DNA from: Oceanidesulfovibrio marinus
Lineage (GTDB): Bacteria; Desulfobacterota; Desulfovibrionia; Desulfovibrionales; Desulfovibrionaceae
Direction of reading: 5' to 3'
Assembly (NCBI RefSeq): GCF_013085545.1
Contig: NZ_CP039543.1
Span: 3,069,322-3,133,321 of the forward strand
Length of the DNA stretch: 64,000 nt
In this document: piece after piece, positions 26,714 to 37,174 of the stretch
Position numbering within the stretch: the first letter of the stretch is position 1
Layout: each line of letters starts with the position of its first letter
The notes under the pieces: generated by a model
Told to the model about the DNA's origin: nothing
What the model saw: only the letters and a program-made list of their open reading frames with translations
Database searches by the model: none
Made by a program: the position numbers and the translations under genes

Positions 26714-27526
26714 ATGGAACGCAATCTGTTGATCACTGTCAGCGAGGACCAATCCGCACTCTTCGGCGTACGTTTCGTCGCCTCGTTTTTTACCGACAAG
26801 AATCCCATCAAAATCACCCTGCTCTACATAGCCCCGGATGAAAACGGCAACGATGCAGCCACCGGCCAGGCTTTGGAGGCGGCCCGGCAAAAGTGCATTA
26901 GCCTGGGCTTTGCCGAATGTTCGGTGCAGATCAAGAGCATCACCCGCCGTGTCTCGCTTATTCGCGACATCCTGGCCGAGGCCCGGCGTGGCGTGTTCGA
27001 CGCCATTGTGCTGGGCCGGCGCGGTGTTTCCCGCCTGGAGGAAATGCTGGGCGAGAGCACCAGCCGCGGCATCATCGAGGAAGTGGCCGTCACGCCGGTG
27101 TGGGTCTGCCGCGTGCCGGACCCCACCCGCAGGAACGTACTGCTCTGCGTGGACGGCTCCGAGCAGGCCTTTCGCGCCGCCGACCACGTGGGCTTCGTGC
27201 TGGGACCGGAACAGGACCACGACGTGACCCTGCTGAGCGTGGTGGAGAAAGGCTCGGACCCGGCCGCCATGGACCAGACTCTCAACCACGCCGCCAGAAT
27301 TTTGCGCGACAACGGGGTCGATGCCTCGCGCATATCACAAAAGACCGTGCAGTCTTCCAGCCCACAACGGATCATCGCCAAAATGGCTGCGGAGGAAGGC
27401 TTCGCCGTGGTCGCCGTGGGCCGCACGGCCTCGGGCAACGGCTTCATTACACAACTCTTCTCGGACTCGGTGAGCGCCAACCTGTTTCACGATTCCGGAG
27501 GCGCCTCCCTCTGGATTGCGAAGTAA
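26714..27526 (+). CDS. Tandem universal stress protein
   Basis: The 270-residue protein contains two UspA-type domains (about 1-130 and 138-270). The first carries VLGRRGVSRLEEMLGESTSRGIIEE, near the ATP-binding G-x2-G-x9-G(S/T) pattern. In the second (VAVGRTASGNGFITQLFSDSVSANLFH) the pattern is weaker. Such proteins bind ATP or act as stress-response scaffolds. No membrane segment. It diverges from the binding lipoprotein; 140 bases separate them. Confidence 0.85.
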   Translation: MERNLLITVSEDQSALFGVRFVASFFTDKNPIKITLLYIAPDENGNDAATGQALEAARQKCISLGFAECSVQIKSITRRVSLIRDILAEARRGVFDAIVLGRRGVSRLEEMLGESTSRGIIEEVAVTPVWVCRVPDPTRRNVLLCVDGSEQAFRAADHVGFVLGPEQDHDVTLLSVVEKGSDPAAMDQTLNHAARILRDNGVDASRISQKTVQSSSPQRIIAKMAAEEGFAVVAVGRTASGNGFITQLFSDSVSANLFHDSGGASLWIAK

Positions 27527-27625
27527 CCGGCACACTTTGCAATCGTGGATGATTGGACTATGATTGCGACTGTTCCGCGTGGCGGAACCAGCTGATCAGA
27601 ACCGCAACTCCCGAAGAGACCGGCC

Positions 27626-28138
27626 ATGAGCTCCAGAATGTTCCAGAAACCCGCGGCACCCCTCCTGGCAGGCGTGCTGTGCTGCGCCCTGCTTGCCCTG
27701 TCCGCCGGCTGCCCCCGTTTCCAGAAGGAAGACGTGGAGAAGGAGTTCAACAACTTCGTCGCCCTCCATCAGGAGGTCAACGTCTACACCGCCATCGTCT
27801 TCACCATGAAGAATAACGGCGTGATCGACAACAGCACGGCGAGCTACTTCATCAGCAAGATTTTCGCCACCAAGCTCCATATCGAATCCATTCTGGATAT
27901 CATCTTCTTCTACCGTCACTCTGACTTCGGCAACTATGACAACTACATACGTATACTTGAGTATGTAAACTCGCGTCTGGACTCCCTGACCAGCACCCTG
28001 GCTCTACAGCGCCAGACCATCAAGGACGGCGCACCAGAGATCGACAATACGGCCTACCGCCGGTTCATCGAGGACTACACCGAGTATCTGGGCAGGATCA
28101 TCACCCAGGTGGCCGTGCTCAAGGCCAAGGCCAAGTAG
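27626..28138 (+). CDS. Small lipoprotein of unknown function
   Basis: The 170-residue protein has a signal peptide with lipobox LSAGC (C29), so the mature form should be lipid-anchored. The rest is helical and rich in aromatic and charged residues (VEKEFNNFVALHQEVNVYTAIVF, IIFFYRHSDFGNYDNY). No catalytic motif is visible and I do not recognise the family. It follows the universal stress gene by 99 bases and ends at a strong terminator, so it may be co-transcribed with it. Confidence 0.75.
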   Translation: MSSRMFQKPAAPLLAGVLCCALLALSAGCPRFQKEDVEKEFNNFVALHQEVNVYTAIVFTMKNNGVIDNSTASYFISKIFATKLHIESILDIIFFYRHSDFGNYDNYIRILEYVNSRLDSLTSTLALQRQTIKDGAPEIDNTAYRRFIEDYTEYLGRIITQVAVLKAKAK

Positions 28139-28165
28139 CGACGACGCTCTGCTTTTGAGCTTATG

Positions 28166-28205
28166 CCCGCCGGTCTGCGCTTTTCGCGTCCGGCGGGTTT
28201 TTTTT
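28166..28205 (+). terminator. Rho-independent terminator after the small lipoprotein
   Basis: CCCGCCGG (28166-28173) pairs perfectly with CCGGCGGG (28190-28197) and is followed by eight T bases to 28205. It also separates the plus-strand genes from the convergent carboxypeptidase. Confidence 0.93.
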
Positions 28206-28248
28206 GGGGATGGCGCGCTTGCCGACGCCGGCGTGGCGTTCCGAACCG

Positions 28249-29094
28249 CTACTGCTTTTGCGAGAAACCGTAGTCCAGCAGCTCCCGGCTGGCCGCGTCT
28301 CGCGCGGCAGGGTTGGGCGCGCCCAACGCCACGGAGATCAGTCGCACGCCGTTGCGCATGGCCGTGGCGACCAGGCAGTACCCGGAGGCCTTGATGTAAC
28401 CGGTCTTCAGGCCGTCGATGCCCGGGTACGAGCGCAGCAGGGTGTTGTGGTTCGTATGGGTCACGCCCCGGAAGGCGTAGCTGCGCATGCTGTGGATGGC
28501 CAGGGCCTCGGGGTGGCGGCGGATGTAGAAGCGGGAGAGCCGCGCCGTGTCCAGCGCCGTGGTGCGCTGTCCGGCGGCCGGCAGGCCGTTGGGGTTGGCG
28601 TAGTGCGTGTCAGCCAGGCCGAGCTCCACAACCTTGGCGTTCATCCGGGCCACGAACGCCTGCTCGCTGCCGGCGATGTGCACGGCCAGGGCCACGGCCG
28701 CGTCATTGGCCGAAGCCACGGCCACCCCGTGGACAGCCTCGTCCACGGTAAGCGTGTCGCCCGGCTTCAGCCCGAGCTTCGCTCCGTACACACCGTTCAC
28801 CGAGCCGTCCACGCGGACCACGTCGTCCATGGACGTCTCCCCTGCGGCCACGGCGTCCAGCGCCAGCAGCAGGGTCATGATCTTGGTGAGGGAGGCCGGC
28901 GCGATACGCATGTCTGCATTGCGCGCAAAGAGCACGTCGCCTGTGTCCGCATCCACAAGCACAGCGGCGGCCGTGTGCCGCGCCGGTGGGATTCTCTCCT
29001 GAGCGTGCGCGACGCCGGCAACGGCAATCAGCAGCACCAGGCAGACGAGCAGAGCCGCCGACGCCTTGGCGCGGTCGAAAAATGCGACGACCAG
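28249..29094 (-). CDS. D-alanyl-D-alanine carboxypeptidase (penicillin-binding protein, S11)
   Basis: A periplasmic serine peptidase that trims the D-Ala end of peptidoglycan peptides. Numbering from a CTG at 29094, S68-x-x-K71 is in APASLTKIM, the SxN motif in SANDAAV and the KTG in GLKTGYIKASG. No ATG, GTG or TTG gives a sensible start: upstream ones lie inside the usp gene, and the next GTG leaves a 12-residue signal. CTG 29094 has AGGGGA 6 bases upstream and yields a good signal peptide cut after AGVAHA. The 281-residue length is short, without the C-terminal amphipathic anchor region of DacA/DacC. The usp stop lies 10 bases upstream. Confidence 0.88.
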   Translation of the reverse strand: MVVAFFDRAKASAALLVCLVLLIAVAGVAHAQERIPPARHTAAAVLVDADTGDVLFARNADMRIAPASLTKIMTLLLALDAVAAGETSMDDVVRVDGSVNGVYGAKLGLKPGDTLTVDEAVHGVAVASANDAAVALAVHIAGSEQAFVARMNAKVVELGLADTHYANPNGLPAAGQRTTALDTARLSRFYIRRHPEALAIHSMRSYAFRGVTHTNHNTLLRSYPGIDGLKTGYIKASGYCLVATAMRNGVRLISVALGAPNPAARDAASRELLDYGFSQKQ

Positions 29095-29104
29095 GCCCGT
29101 TCCC

Positions 29105-29551
29105 CTAGCCTTCGGCGTCTTCCGGAGCGGGGACGAACAGCAGCGGGCACGGCGCCTGGCGGTAGAGCTCCTCGCCCACGCTGCCCACCCACATGCGGTA
29201 GAAGAAGGAGTGCCGTGCAAGGCCCATGATGATGAGGTCGATGTCCGAGCGCTTGGCCTCTTCGAGGATCTTCTCCTCGGGCACGCCCTGGTACATGCGC
29301 TCCGAGACCTCGATGCCCGCCTCGATGAGCCGCTCCTTGAGCGCCGTGAGCTTGCGCCGCGATTCCTTCATGTCGCATGCGACCTGGTCGCGCTCGTGCT
29401 GGGGACCCGGGCCGTAGCCCACGAAGTCCGGTTCCGGCACGGTCACATGCAGTAGCTCCACGGACGCGCCGAACGCTTTGGCCTGGGCCTCGGTCATCTC
29501 GATCACCTTGTCCGTGGCCGGTCCGAGATCGACGGGGACGAGAATTCGCAT
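29105..29551 (-). CDS. Universal stress protein, single domain
   Basis: The 148-residue UspA-type protein begins MRILVPVDLGPATDKVIEM and carries IDLIIMGLARHSFFYRMWVGSVGEELYRQAPCPLLFV, matching the ATP-binding G-x2-x9-G-S pattern in part. ATG 29551 has GAGGG upstream. It follows plsY by 59 bases on the same strand and precedes the carboxypeptidase by 10 bases. Confidence 0.9.
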   Translation of the reverse strand: MRILVPVDLGPATDKVIEMTEAQAKAFGASVELLHVTVPEPDFVGYGPGPQHERDQVACDMKESRRKLTALKERLIEAGIEVSERMYQGVPEEKILEEAKRSDIDLIIMGLARHSFFYRMWVGSVGEELYRQAPCPLLFVPAPEDAEG

Positions 29552-29610
29552 GCTGTTACCCTCGTATGAAATTTTCGTTTGCGCCACGGTGTGGCGCACG
29601 TCCGCCGGGA

Positions 29611-30210
29611 TTACTTCTCTTCCGCCTGCTTTTTGCGGCGCCAGGGCTTTTCCTCGCCCCGCGCCAGCCGGCCGATGTTCTCGCGGTGCCGCCAGTACAC
29701 GAGCAGCAGCACGGCGATGCTCAATGCAATATAACGCGGCGAGTCGAACGCCAGCAACAACAGAGGCATGCTGGTGACGAGCGCCAGCGAGCCCAGAGAG
29801 ACGAAGCCGGACGCCGCGATGGCCGCCACACACAGCAGCGTGGCCACGGCCAGGGGCAGTATGGCCGCCGCGGCAAAGACGCCGATGGTGGTGGCCACGG
29901 CCTTGCCGCCCCTGAAGCAGAGAAAGACCGAGTAGCAGTGGCCCACGAGCGCAGCAAAGCCGGCCAGGCTGACCCACGGCCACGGCGCGTTCATCTCCAG
30001 GGCCAGGAACACGGGCAGGAACCCTTTGCCGAAGTCCAGGACAAGGACAACGATGCCGACCCACAGGCCGCAGGTCCGCGCGAGGTTCGTGGCCCCGGTG
30101 TTGCCGCTGCCTTCCTTGCGTGGGTCCACTCCGCAGAGCCGGCCCACTACATAGCCGAACGGCACGGAGCCCAGCAGGTACGCCCCGAGGACCAGAAGCA
30201 CGTAGGTCAT
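29611..30210 (-). CDS. plsY: Glycerol-3-phosphate acyltransferase PlsY
   Basis: PlsY transfers an acyl group from acyl-phosphate to glycerol-3-phosphate, the first step of phospholipid synthesis, at the inner membrane. The 199-residue protein has five or so hydrophobic helices and the three conserved blocks: GSGNTGATNLAR near 35-46, LDFGKGFLPV, and GHCYSVFLCFRGGKAVATT. The C-terminus is lysine-rich and cytosolic. Its ATG overlaps the stop of the RNB gene (ATGA), so they are translationally coupled. Confidence 0.96.
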   Translation of the reverse strand: MTYVLLVLGAYLLGSVPFGYVVGRLCGVDPRKEGSGNTGATNLARTCGLWVGIVVLVLDFGKGFLPVFLALEMNAPWPWVSLAGFAALVGHCYSVFLCFRGGKAVATTIGVFAAAAILPLAVATLLCVAAIAASGFVSLGSLALVTSMPLLLLAFDSPRYIALSIAVLLLVYWRHRENIGRLARGEEKPWRRKKQAEEK

Positions 30211-32333
30211 TCATCCCTCCCGTTGGTGTCCTGGCCCTCACTCTCCCACGCTTCCAGCACGTGGATCTCGTTGGCCAGGGGGTCCACCTTGCCCAGGCGC
30301 ACGGAGAAATGCTGCCCGGGTACTATCTTGTCCCCAAACATCTTCTTGGGCCCGCGCACGAAAATTTGCAAGTCCGGCACGGCCGCCGTGACAAAGCTCG
30401 GGGCCTCGTCCACGATCTGTGCATCGTACGTGGGGTTCTTGGACTGCTTCACGGCCAGGAGCTTCCAGTAGCGCGGCCGGAACCGCTGGATGCGGCCCAC
30501 GGCCTCCATGCGCGCAACCAGGGAGGTGAGCATGGACTCCATTGCGCCGACATCCAAGCGCGGCGCGTCGTGCTTCAAAGCGTACAGAATCTGGCCTTCG
30601 TTGATCAGGTCCGCATAGCGCCGGAGCGGCGAGCTCACCGGGCTGTACGCCTCGGCTCCCAGGGTGGCGTGGCGAGCCGGCCGCGTCTCCAGACAGGAGG
30701 GGCCGAGGGCGCGCACCACGCGGTAGACCTCGTACGGCGCTTCCCACACGCCGGCGCTCTCCTTGGGCAGGGCGATGTTCTGCGTGCGGTAGTACAGGGG
30801 GATGGAGCGCTCCGCGGCCCAGGAGCCCACGGCGCGGTTCACCAGAATCATCAGCTCGCTGACCAGCAGCTGCGACCGCGGCGTCTCCGGCTTGTACACC
30901 AGGCGCACGCGGGTGTCCGCGGCCTCGCCTTCCAGCTCTACCTCGGGCTCCTGGCGCATGATGAGCGCCGCGCCGCAGGCGATGCGGCCGTCACGGAGCG
31001 CCTCGGCCAGCTCGTACCCGGCGGCGAGGTTCGCACCGTGATCGTCCTGTTCGCTGGCGATGGCCTCCTCGGCCTGGTCGTAGGTCAGGTTCGCGGCGAT
31101 GCGCACCCAGCCGGCGTCCGGCGTGCAGGAGATCAGACGGCCCTCGCGGTTGATCTCGCACGTCACCAGCAGGGCCGGCCGCGGGGACTGCTCGCAAAGG
31201 CTGAAGACCTCGGTGCCCAGCACCTCGGGCATCATGTGGCTGGCGCCTTCCGGCAGATAGAGGCTGGAGGCGCGGTAGGCCACGGCGTGGTCCAGCTCCC
31301 CGCCCCAGGGCCAGTACATTGCCGGGCAGGCAAGGGCGATGGTTACGCGCCAGCCCTCGCCGTTCTCCAGGGGCTCCACGGCAAAGGCGTCGTCCAGGTC
31401 CTTGGTGGTGGCTGCGTCCACACTCACCAGGCGGCCAAGCAGCCCGTCCGTGCGCAGCTCGGCTGCGGCGGCTTCCTGCGCCATCAAGGTCTGCAGCTCA
31501 CGCACCTCGGGCTCAAGCTCCGTCCACCAGCCGTCGCCGGATGTATAATCGTTCTGGTCCAGATGGAAGTTGTAATGCGCCGGCAGCACGCCCCAGGCCT
31601 GGGCCAGCAGCAACGGCAGGTGCGGCACCTCGGGCAGGCCCTTGCTGACCACTCGCCAGACCTGCTCGCTCTCCTGGTCCTCGGGCCGGGCCATACGCGT
31701 ACACAGAAGATCCGCGAGCCGGGCCGACAGATCGTCCCCCAGCTCGGCGGCCCACGCTCCGGCGTCCTTGACCGGCACGGTGCCGGTGCGCTGGCGCGCA
31801 TCCCAGAGCTGCTTGAAGAATGAACGTCCGGCCGCGGCCAGCTTCTCGCGCTCTTCGGCTATCTTCTGCTCGCGCAGCCTCGTTTCCACCTTTTCTTCCG
31901 GGTGGATGGCGAAGACCGGCGGATTGAGCTTGAAATGCGTCTTGCAGCCCAGCAGCGCCCGGCCCAGCGCGGCCAGATGGTCCACGTCCCTGGTGTCGTC
32001 GCCGTCCCAGATCAGGCCGGCAAACCAGTCCACCCCGGCGGTGGCCACCTCGCCCTGGGCAAAGTCCCAGAGCTCCATGGCGTCTACCTCGGACTCGATG
32101 GCGCTGCGCCGCTCCTCATGCTTTGCCAGCAGGTCGAGCACCTCCTGGCGCGAGAGGTTCGGGTCGTACTGCGGTCCGAACCACGGCAGGAGCCGTTCAG
32201 GCTTATGATTCATCTCCCGGCTGTTCAGGGTGAGCAGCTTGAGACGTCCGCTTTTTTCGCCCGCCACAAAGGCAATCTGCGGCCGGTTGGACTGCATGAA
32301 CTCGACTACGCAGCCCGGTACCGGGTGGCGCAC
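30207..32333 (-). CDS. RNB-domain exoribonuclease (RNase II/R family)
   Basis: The 708-residue protein contains the RNB catalytic domain at about 300-630, with the metal-binding aspartates in TKDLDDAFAV and the conserved YSPVSSPLRRYADLINEGQ near its end. The N-terminal half is not a clear cold-shock domain and the C-terminal part is only a short S1-like fold. It degrades RNA 3' to 5'. A GTG at 32333 (V-RHPVPGCVVEF) is the best start; an ATG at 32297 is the alternative. It follows purH by 25 bases and overlaps plsY. Confidence 0.9.
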   Translation of the reverse strand: MRHPVPGCVVEFMQSNRPQIAFVAGEKSGRLKLLTLNSREMNHKPERLLPWFGPQYDPNLSRQEVLDLLAKHEERRSAIESEVDAMELWDFAQGEVATAGVDWFAGLIWDGDDTRDVDHLAALGRALLGCKTHFKLNPPVFAIHPEEKVETRLREQKIAEEREKLAAAGRSFFKQLWDARQRTGTVPVKDAGAWAAELGDDLSARLADLLCTRMARPEDQESEQVWRVVSKGLPEVPHLPLLLAQAWGVLPAHYNFHLDQNDYTSGDGWWTELEPEVRELQTLMAQEAAAAELRTDGLLGRLVSVDAATTKDLDDAFAVEPLENGEGWRVTIALACPAMYWPWGGELDHAVAYRASSLYLPEGASHMMPEVLGTEVFSLCEQSPRPALLVTCEINREGRLISCTPDAGWVRIAANLTYDQAEEAIASEQDDHGANLAAGYELAEALRDGRIACGAALIMRQEPEVELEGEAADTRVRLVYKPETPRSQLLVSELMILVNRAVGSWAAERSIPLYYRTQNIALPKESAGVWEAPYEVYRVVRALGPSCLETRPARHATLGAEAYSPVSSPLRRYADLINEGQILYALKHDAPRLDVGAMESMLTSLVARMEAVGRIQRFRPRYWKLLAVKQSKNPTYDAQIVDEAPSFVTAAVPDLQIFVRGPKKMFGDKIVPGQHFSVRLGKVDPLANEIHVLEAWESEGQDTNGRDE

Positions 32334-32358
32334 AGTGGAACCTGACAATGGGCCCCCT

Positions 32359-33639
32359 CTAGTGCTTGAAAGACCGCTGGCCGGTGAAGACCATGGCCAC
32401 CTGGGGAGACGCCTGATTGACGGCCTCGATGACTTCGTGGTCGCGGATGGAGCCGCCGGGCTGGGCAATGGCGGTCACACCCTGGGCAATGGCCACATCC
32501 ACGCCGTCGCGGAAGGGGAAGAAGCCGTCCGAGACGAGGACCGAGCCGGCCAGACCGCCGCGCGCCTCCTGCACCTGGGCTCTGATTTCCTCCAGGGTCT
32601 TGGCCGCGGCCTCGTCGGTCTTGGCCTTGGCCTCCAGCTCGTAGAGGGAGACGCCTTCCCTGGCGAATACGAGGCGGTCCGCATACTTGGTGTAGGCCTT
32701 GCTGATGGTGATCTCCACGCAACCCACGCGATCCTGCTCGCCGGTGCCGATGGCCGTGGTCGCGCCGTTCTTGGCGAAGATCACGGAGTTGGAGGTCACG
32801 CCGGCCTCCACGGCCCAGGCAAAGAGCAGGTCATCCGCCTCCTGCGCCGTGGGCTTGCGCGCAGCGTACACCGCGCCGTCCTTCTCGGCCTCGGCCGGCA
32901 GGAAGTCGTCCACGGTGCGAATACGGTTGACGAAGGAGAACTGCAGCACCAGGCCGCCGTCGGTGAGGGACTTCACGTCCAGAAAGGGCTGGCCGACGAA
33001 GCTCTCCAGCTCGGCCAGGCCGGGCAGCTGGAGAATGCGCAGGTTCTTGCGGCGCTTGAGCACGTCCACCACGCCGGGCTCGAACTCCGGCGCGGCGACC
33101 ACCTCGAAGTAGGCGCTATTGATGATCTCGGCGGCGGCCATGTCCAGCGGGCGGTTGACCACCACGGCTCCGCCGAAAGCGGCGATGCGGTCGCAGTCAA
33201 AGGCGTTCTGCAGGGCGGTGGCCACGCCGGCCTCGTTCCAGGCCGCGCCGCAGGGGTTGTTATGCTTGAGGATGACCGCGGCGGGCTTGGCCGTGAGGTA
33301 CTGCAGCATGTTCACGCCGTTGTCCACGTCGGTGAAGTTGGTCTTGCCGGGGTGTTTGCCGGCCTGGATCATGTGCTCCTCTCGGGTGGAGGAGACCAGC
33401 ACCGGGCCGCCGGGCGTGTTGCGCAGGGCGACGCCGTCGAGCTCCAGGCCGCCTTCCTTGGGCGCATACAGCGCGGCAGGCTGGCCCGGGTTCTCGCCGT
33501 AGCGCAGCCCCTTTTCCTGGCCGTCTACGACCCAGGTGCGCTTGGCAAAGACGAGCTTCTGTGAGCCAAGCTCTATGGTGAGCTCGGACGGAAATGGGTC
33601 CTCGGCCAGGGTCTTGTACATCTGCTTGAGATCACTCAT
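32359..33639 (-). CDS. purH: AICAR transformylase (PurH without the IMP cyclohydrolase domain)
   Basis: The 426-residue protein is the formyltransferase half of PurH: KHNNPCGAAW, DCDRIAAFGGAVVVNRPLD and AIAQPGGSIRDHEVIEA mark the AICAR site. The roughly 200-residue MGS-like IMP cyclohydrolase domain that normally precedes it is absent, and the ATG at 33639 (SD AAGGG) fits a true start. It converts AICAR to FAICAR with formyl-tetrahydrofolate. A separate cyclohydrolase must finish IMP synthesis. First gene of the purH-RNB-plsY-usp-dac run. Confidence 0.93.
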   Translation of the reverse strand: MSDLKQMYKTLAEDPFPSELTIELGSQKLVFAKRTWVVDGQEKGLRYGENPGQPAALYAPKEGGLELDGVALRNTPGGPVLVSSTREEHMIQAGKHPGKTNFTDVDNGVNMLQYLTAKPAAVILKHNNPCGAAWNEAGVATALQNAFDCDRIAAFGGAVVVNRPLDMAAAEIINSAYFEVVAAPEFEPGVVDVLKRRKNLRILQLPGLAELESFVGQPFLDVKSLTDGGLVLQFSFVNRIRTVDDFLPAEAEKDGAVYAARKPTAQEADDLLFAWAVEAGVTSNSVIFAKNGATTAIGTGEQDRVGCVEITISKAYTKYADRLVFAREGVSLYELEAKAKTDEAAAKTLEEIRAQVQEARGGLAGSVLVSDGFFPFRDGVDVAIAQGVTAIAQPGGSIRDHEVIEAVNQASPQVAMVFTGQRSFKH

Positions 33640-33901
33640 GAGTCAGCCCTTGGTAGGTTCGATATGATCGCGCTCCCCCGCCGCGGCGCACGTCCGGCCG
33701 CGGAACCGTGTCCGTCACGGATCGTGTGCATTAGTCTGGCGTTGCGGATGGAGGCGTGAAGATACGTCCGTTGAAAACACGTGGCCTATCACAGCGCCGG
33801 TCGGTGGGCAATCCGCCTTGCCCGATCCGGCCCCTTGGATTGTGGGCTGGAATGGCGTAGGGTCTGGATCGTCCGTCGCCACGGACACGGGAGACCAATG
33901 T

Positions 33902-34279
33902 ATGGAAAAGGTTTTGCTCAAACTGGCTCGCCAGCTCAACGCCTACGATGAGGCGTCCCTGATGTCGCTGTGGGAGAATTACGCCGCCCTCGTGCAGCAC
34001 TTCGAACCCACCAAGCGGTGGGAGGAAGCCGCCCTCGTCTTCAGCTTTCTGCAGGCCATCCGCTGGAAGAACCAGCTCTTCAACTACCACTGGGCCCAGG
34101 AAGCGCGGCCCGGAAAGAACTCGCCGTTGCCGCCCTTGTACGACGCCGAGGACGATCCCTTCCGGGAGCTGGCCAGAACCGAGAAATCAGGAGAAGGGGC
34201 TGGTCTCGAGGGAAACGACACGGGAAAGCGCGCCAAGGTCCTCCATTTCCGGCCCCGCGAGGACGACGAGTCCGTGTAG
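33902..34279 (+). CDS. Conserved-looking helical protein, 125 residues, unknown function
   Basis: The start is ATG 33902, preceded by GGGAGA; an upstream ATG at 33818 adds implausible residues. The first 75 residues are helical and rich in Trp and Leu (SLMSLWENYAALVQHFEPTKRWEEAALVFSFLQAIRWKNQLFNYHW). The tail is hydrophilic. No signal or metal motif. Its last 93 bases overlap the mltF 3' end on the other strand. I do not recognise the family. Confidence 0.65.
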   Translation: MEKVLLKLARQLNAYDEASLMSLWENYAALVQHFEPTKRWEEAALVFSFLQAIRWKNQLFNYHWAQEARPGKNSPLPPLYDAEDDPFRELARTEKSGEGAGLEGNDTGKRAKVLHFRPREDDESV

Positions 34280-35662
34280 GACGTAATAATAGAAACGCAC
34301 CCGCTGCACGTAGCGCACGGCCTCGTTGCCGCGGCAGCTCGTCCGTTTGGACAGCAGCGGATAGATCGATTTGAGCTCGCTCCAGGTGGCGCCTTCGCCG
34401 CCCATGGATATGGCCTTCTCGCGCGCCTTCTCCAGGTTTTTCGGGCCCTGGTTGTATGCAGCCAGGGTGAAGAACCAGCGGTCCCACTTGGAGAGGTTCC
34501 AGCCTTCGAGGCTGTCCCAGAGCGATTTGAGGTAGCGCGCGCCGCCCTCGATGGCCTGGTGCGGATTGCTGCGGTCGATGCCCAGAGTGCGCGCCGTATC
34601 GGCGGTTATCTGCAACAGACCGCGCACGCCCGTGGCGCTGACGGCCTCGGCATCGAAGCGCGACTCCTGGTAGATGACGGCCATGAGCAGCAGGGGATCG
34701 ATCTCGTATTTTTTGCTCGCGCGCACGATGTCGTCGCCCCAGACCGATGCGCCGTAGCGCACGCGCTGCACGAGCTGGTGCATGGCATAGGGGTCGGTAT
34801 GCTTGGGCAGAAAGCCGAAGTAGAGCTCGGTGAGCTGGGACAGGACGCGCTTGGAGCGGCTGCTTTTCCAGAACAGGGAAAGATCGCGCGCCAGGCCGGG
34901 ACGACTTTCGCTCCAGTACCAGCGGTACGGCACCGGCCGGCCCATGGGGGTCACGGCCTTGAGCGCAGGGAAAAACGGCTGCCACAGACGGAAACGGCCG
35001 CTATCCACCACAGCCACGGCGTCCTTGCTCCCGGCCACGTTGCCCAGCAGCGTGGGCAGACGGCGGGCGCTGAGACGGCGGCGTGTGGAGCCGCAGAGGT
35101 CTGACGTGAGCTTGCCGGCGCTCAGGGTGGTGTTCGCCGTCACAAGCACCGTATCCGGGCAGAACGCGCTGCCGGCAGGGGCTTTGACGGACACGGCCAC
35201 CGGCCTGTAATGAGCATAGGCAGGGCCCGCTTCCACCTTGTGGTGCAGCACCTCCGACGGCTCGAAGCCCAGGCCGATGAAGAGGTCGGCCTCGCCCTTG
35301 GTCAGGGCCTTCCAGGCCTCTTCGGGGCTACGGCTGTGCATCCAGTACAGGGAGTAGTCGTACTGGTCGGCAAAGCGCTGCAGAAGCTCGCGCTCGAAGC
35401 CGGAGCCGTAGGGCGAAAGGGTGGCGAGCACGTGCTCGTTCCGTGTGGAGAGCACGCGAATGATCCGGGCCGGGCCGCGTGGGGCCGGGTCCGGGTTGGT
35501 GTCGAGGGTGAAGCGCTTGAGCTCGACAACCACTGGCTGTGCGGGCTGGGAGGTCTTCACCGAAAAATCGGCTTGATAGAGAAAAAAGACAAGTCCGGTC
35601 AAAAGCAAGGTAACTAGTACGAACGCACCTCGGCATTGATATCCATGTTGTTCCTGTTCCAT
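34187..35662 (-). CDS. mltF: Membrane-bound lytic transglycosylase MltF-like
   Basis: The 491-residue protein has an N-terminal membrane anchor or uncleaved signal (AFVLVTLLLTGLVFFLYQ), a periplasmic-binding-type domain at about 65-295 and an SLT lytic transglycosylase domain at about 310-450. The catalytic glutamate is in IYQESRFDAEAVSATGVRGLLQI. It cleaves glycan strands of peptidoglycan with anhydromuramic-acid ends. MltF in E. coli has the same domain order. Its C-terminal codons overlap the gene at 33902. Confidence 0.92.
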   Translation of the reverse strand: MEQEQHGYQCRGAFVLVTLLLTGLVFFLYQADFSVKTSQPAQPVVVELKRFTLDTNPDPAPRGPARIIRVLSTRNEHVLATLSPYGSGFERELLQRFADQYDYSLYWMHSRSPEEAWKALTKGEADLFIGLGFEPSEVLHHKVEAGPAYAHYRPVAVSVKAPAGSAFCPDTVLVTANTTLSAGKLTSDLCGSTRRRLSARRLPTLLGNVAGSKDAVAVVDSGRFRLWQPFFPALKAVTPMGRPVPYRWYWSESRPGLARDLSLFWKSSRSKRVLSQLTELYFGFLPKHTDPYAMHQLVQRVRYGASVWGDDIVRASKKYEIDPLLLMAVIYQESRFDAEAVSATGVRGLLQITADTARTLGIDRSNPHQAIEGGARYLKSLWDSLEGWNLSKWDRWFFTLAAYNQGPKNLEKAREKAISMGGEGATWSELKSIYPLLSKRTSCRGNEAVRYVQRVRFYYYVLHGLVVLAGPEMEDLGALSRVVSLETSPFS

Positions 35663-35799
35663 AGTGGAGCTACCTTGTTGGCGTATCGACGAGAAAGCGG
35701 TCCCCTCCGCTCAAAGCGTCCCGCGCATCGCGGAACGAAAGGATGCGACTGTTGCGGTTAAAATAACAACCGCTTGGTATAGATTGACTTTTCTTGTGA

Positions 35800-37170
<1,371 letters not shown>

Positions 37171-37174
37171 CGAT

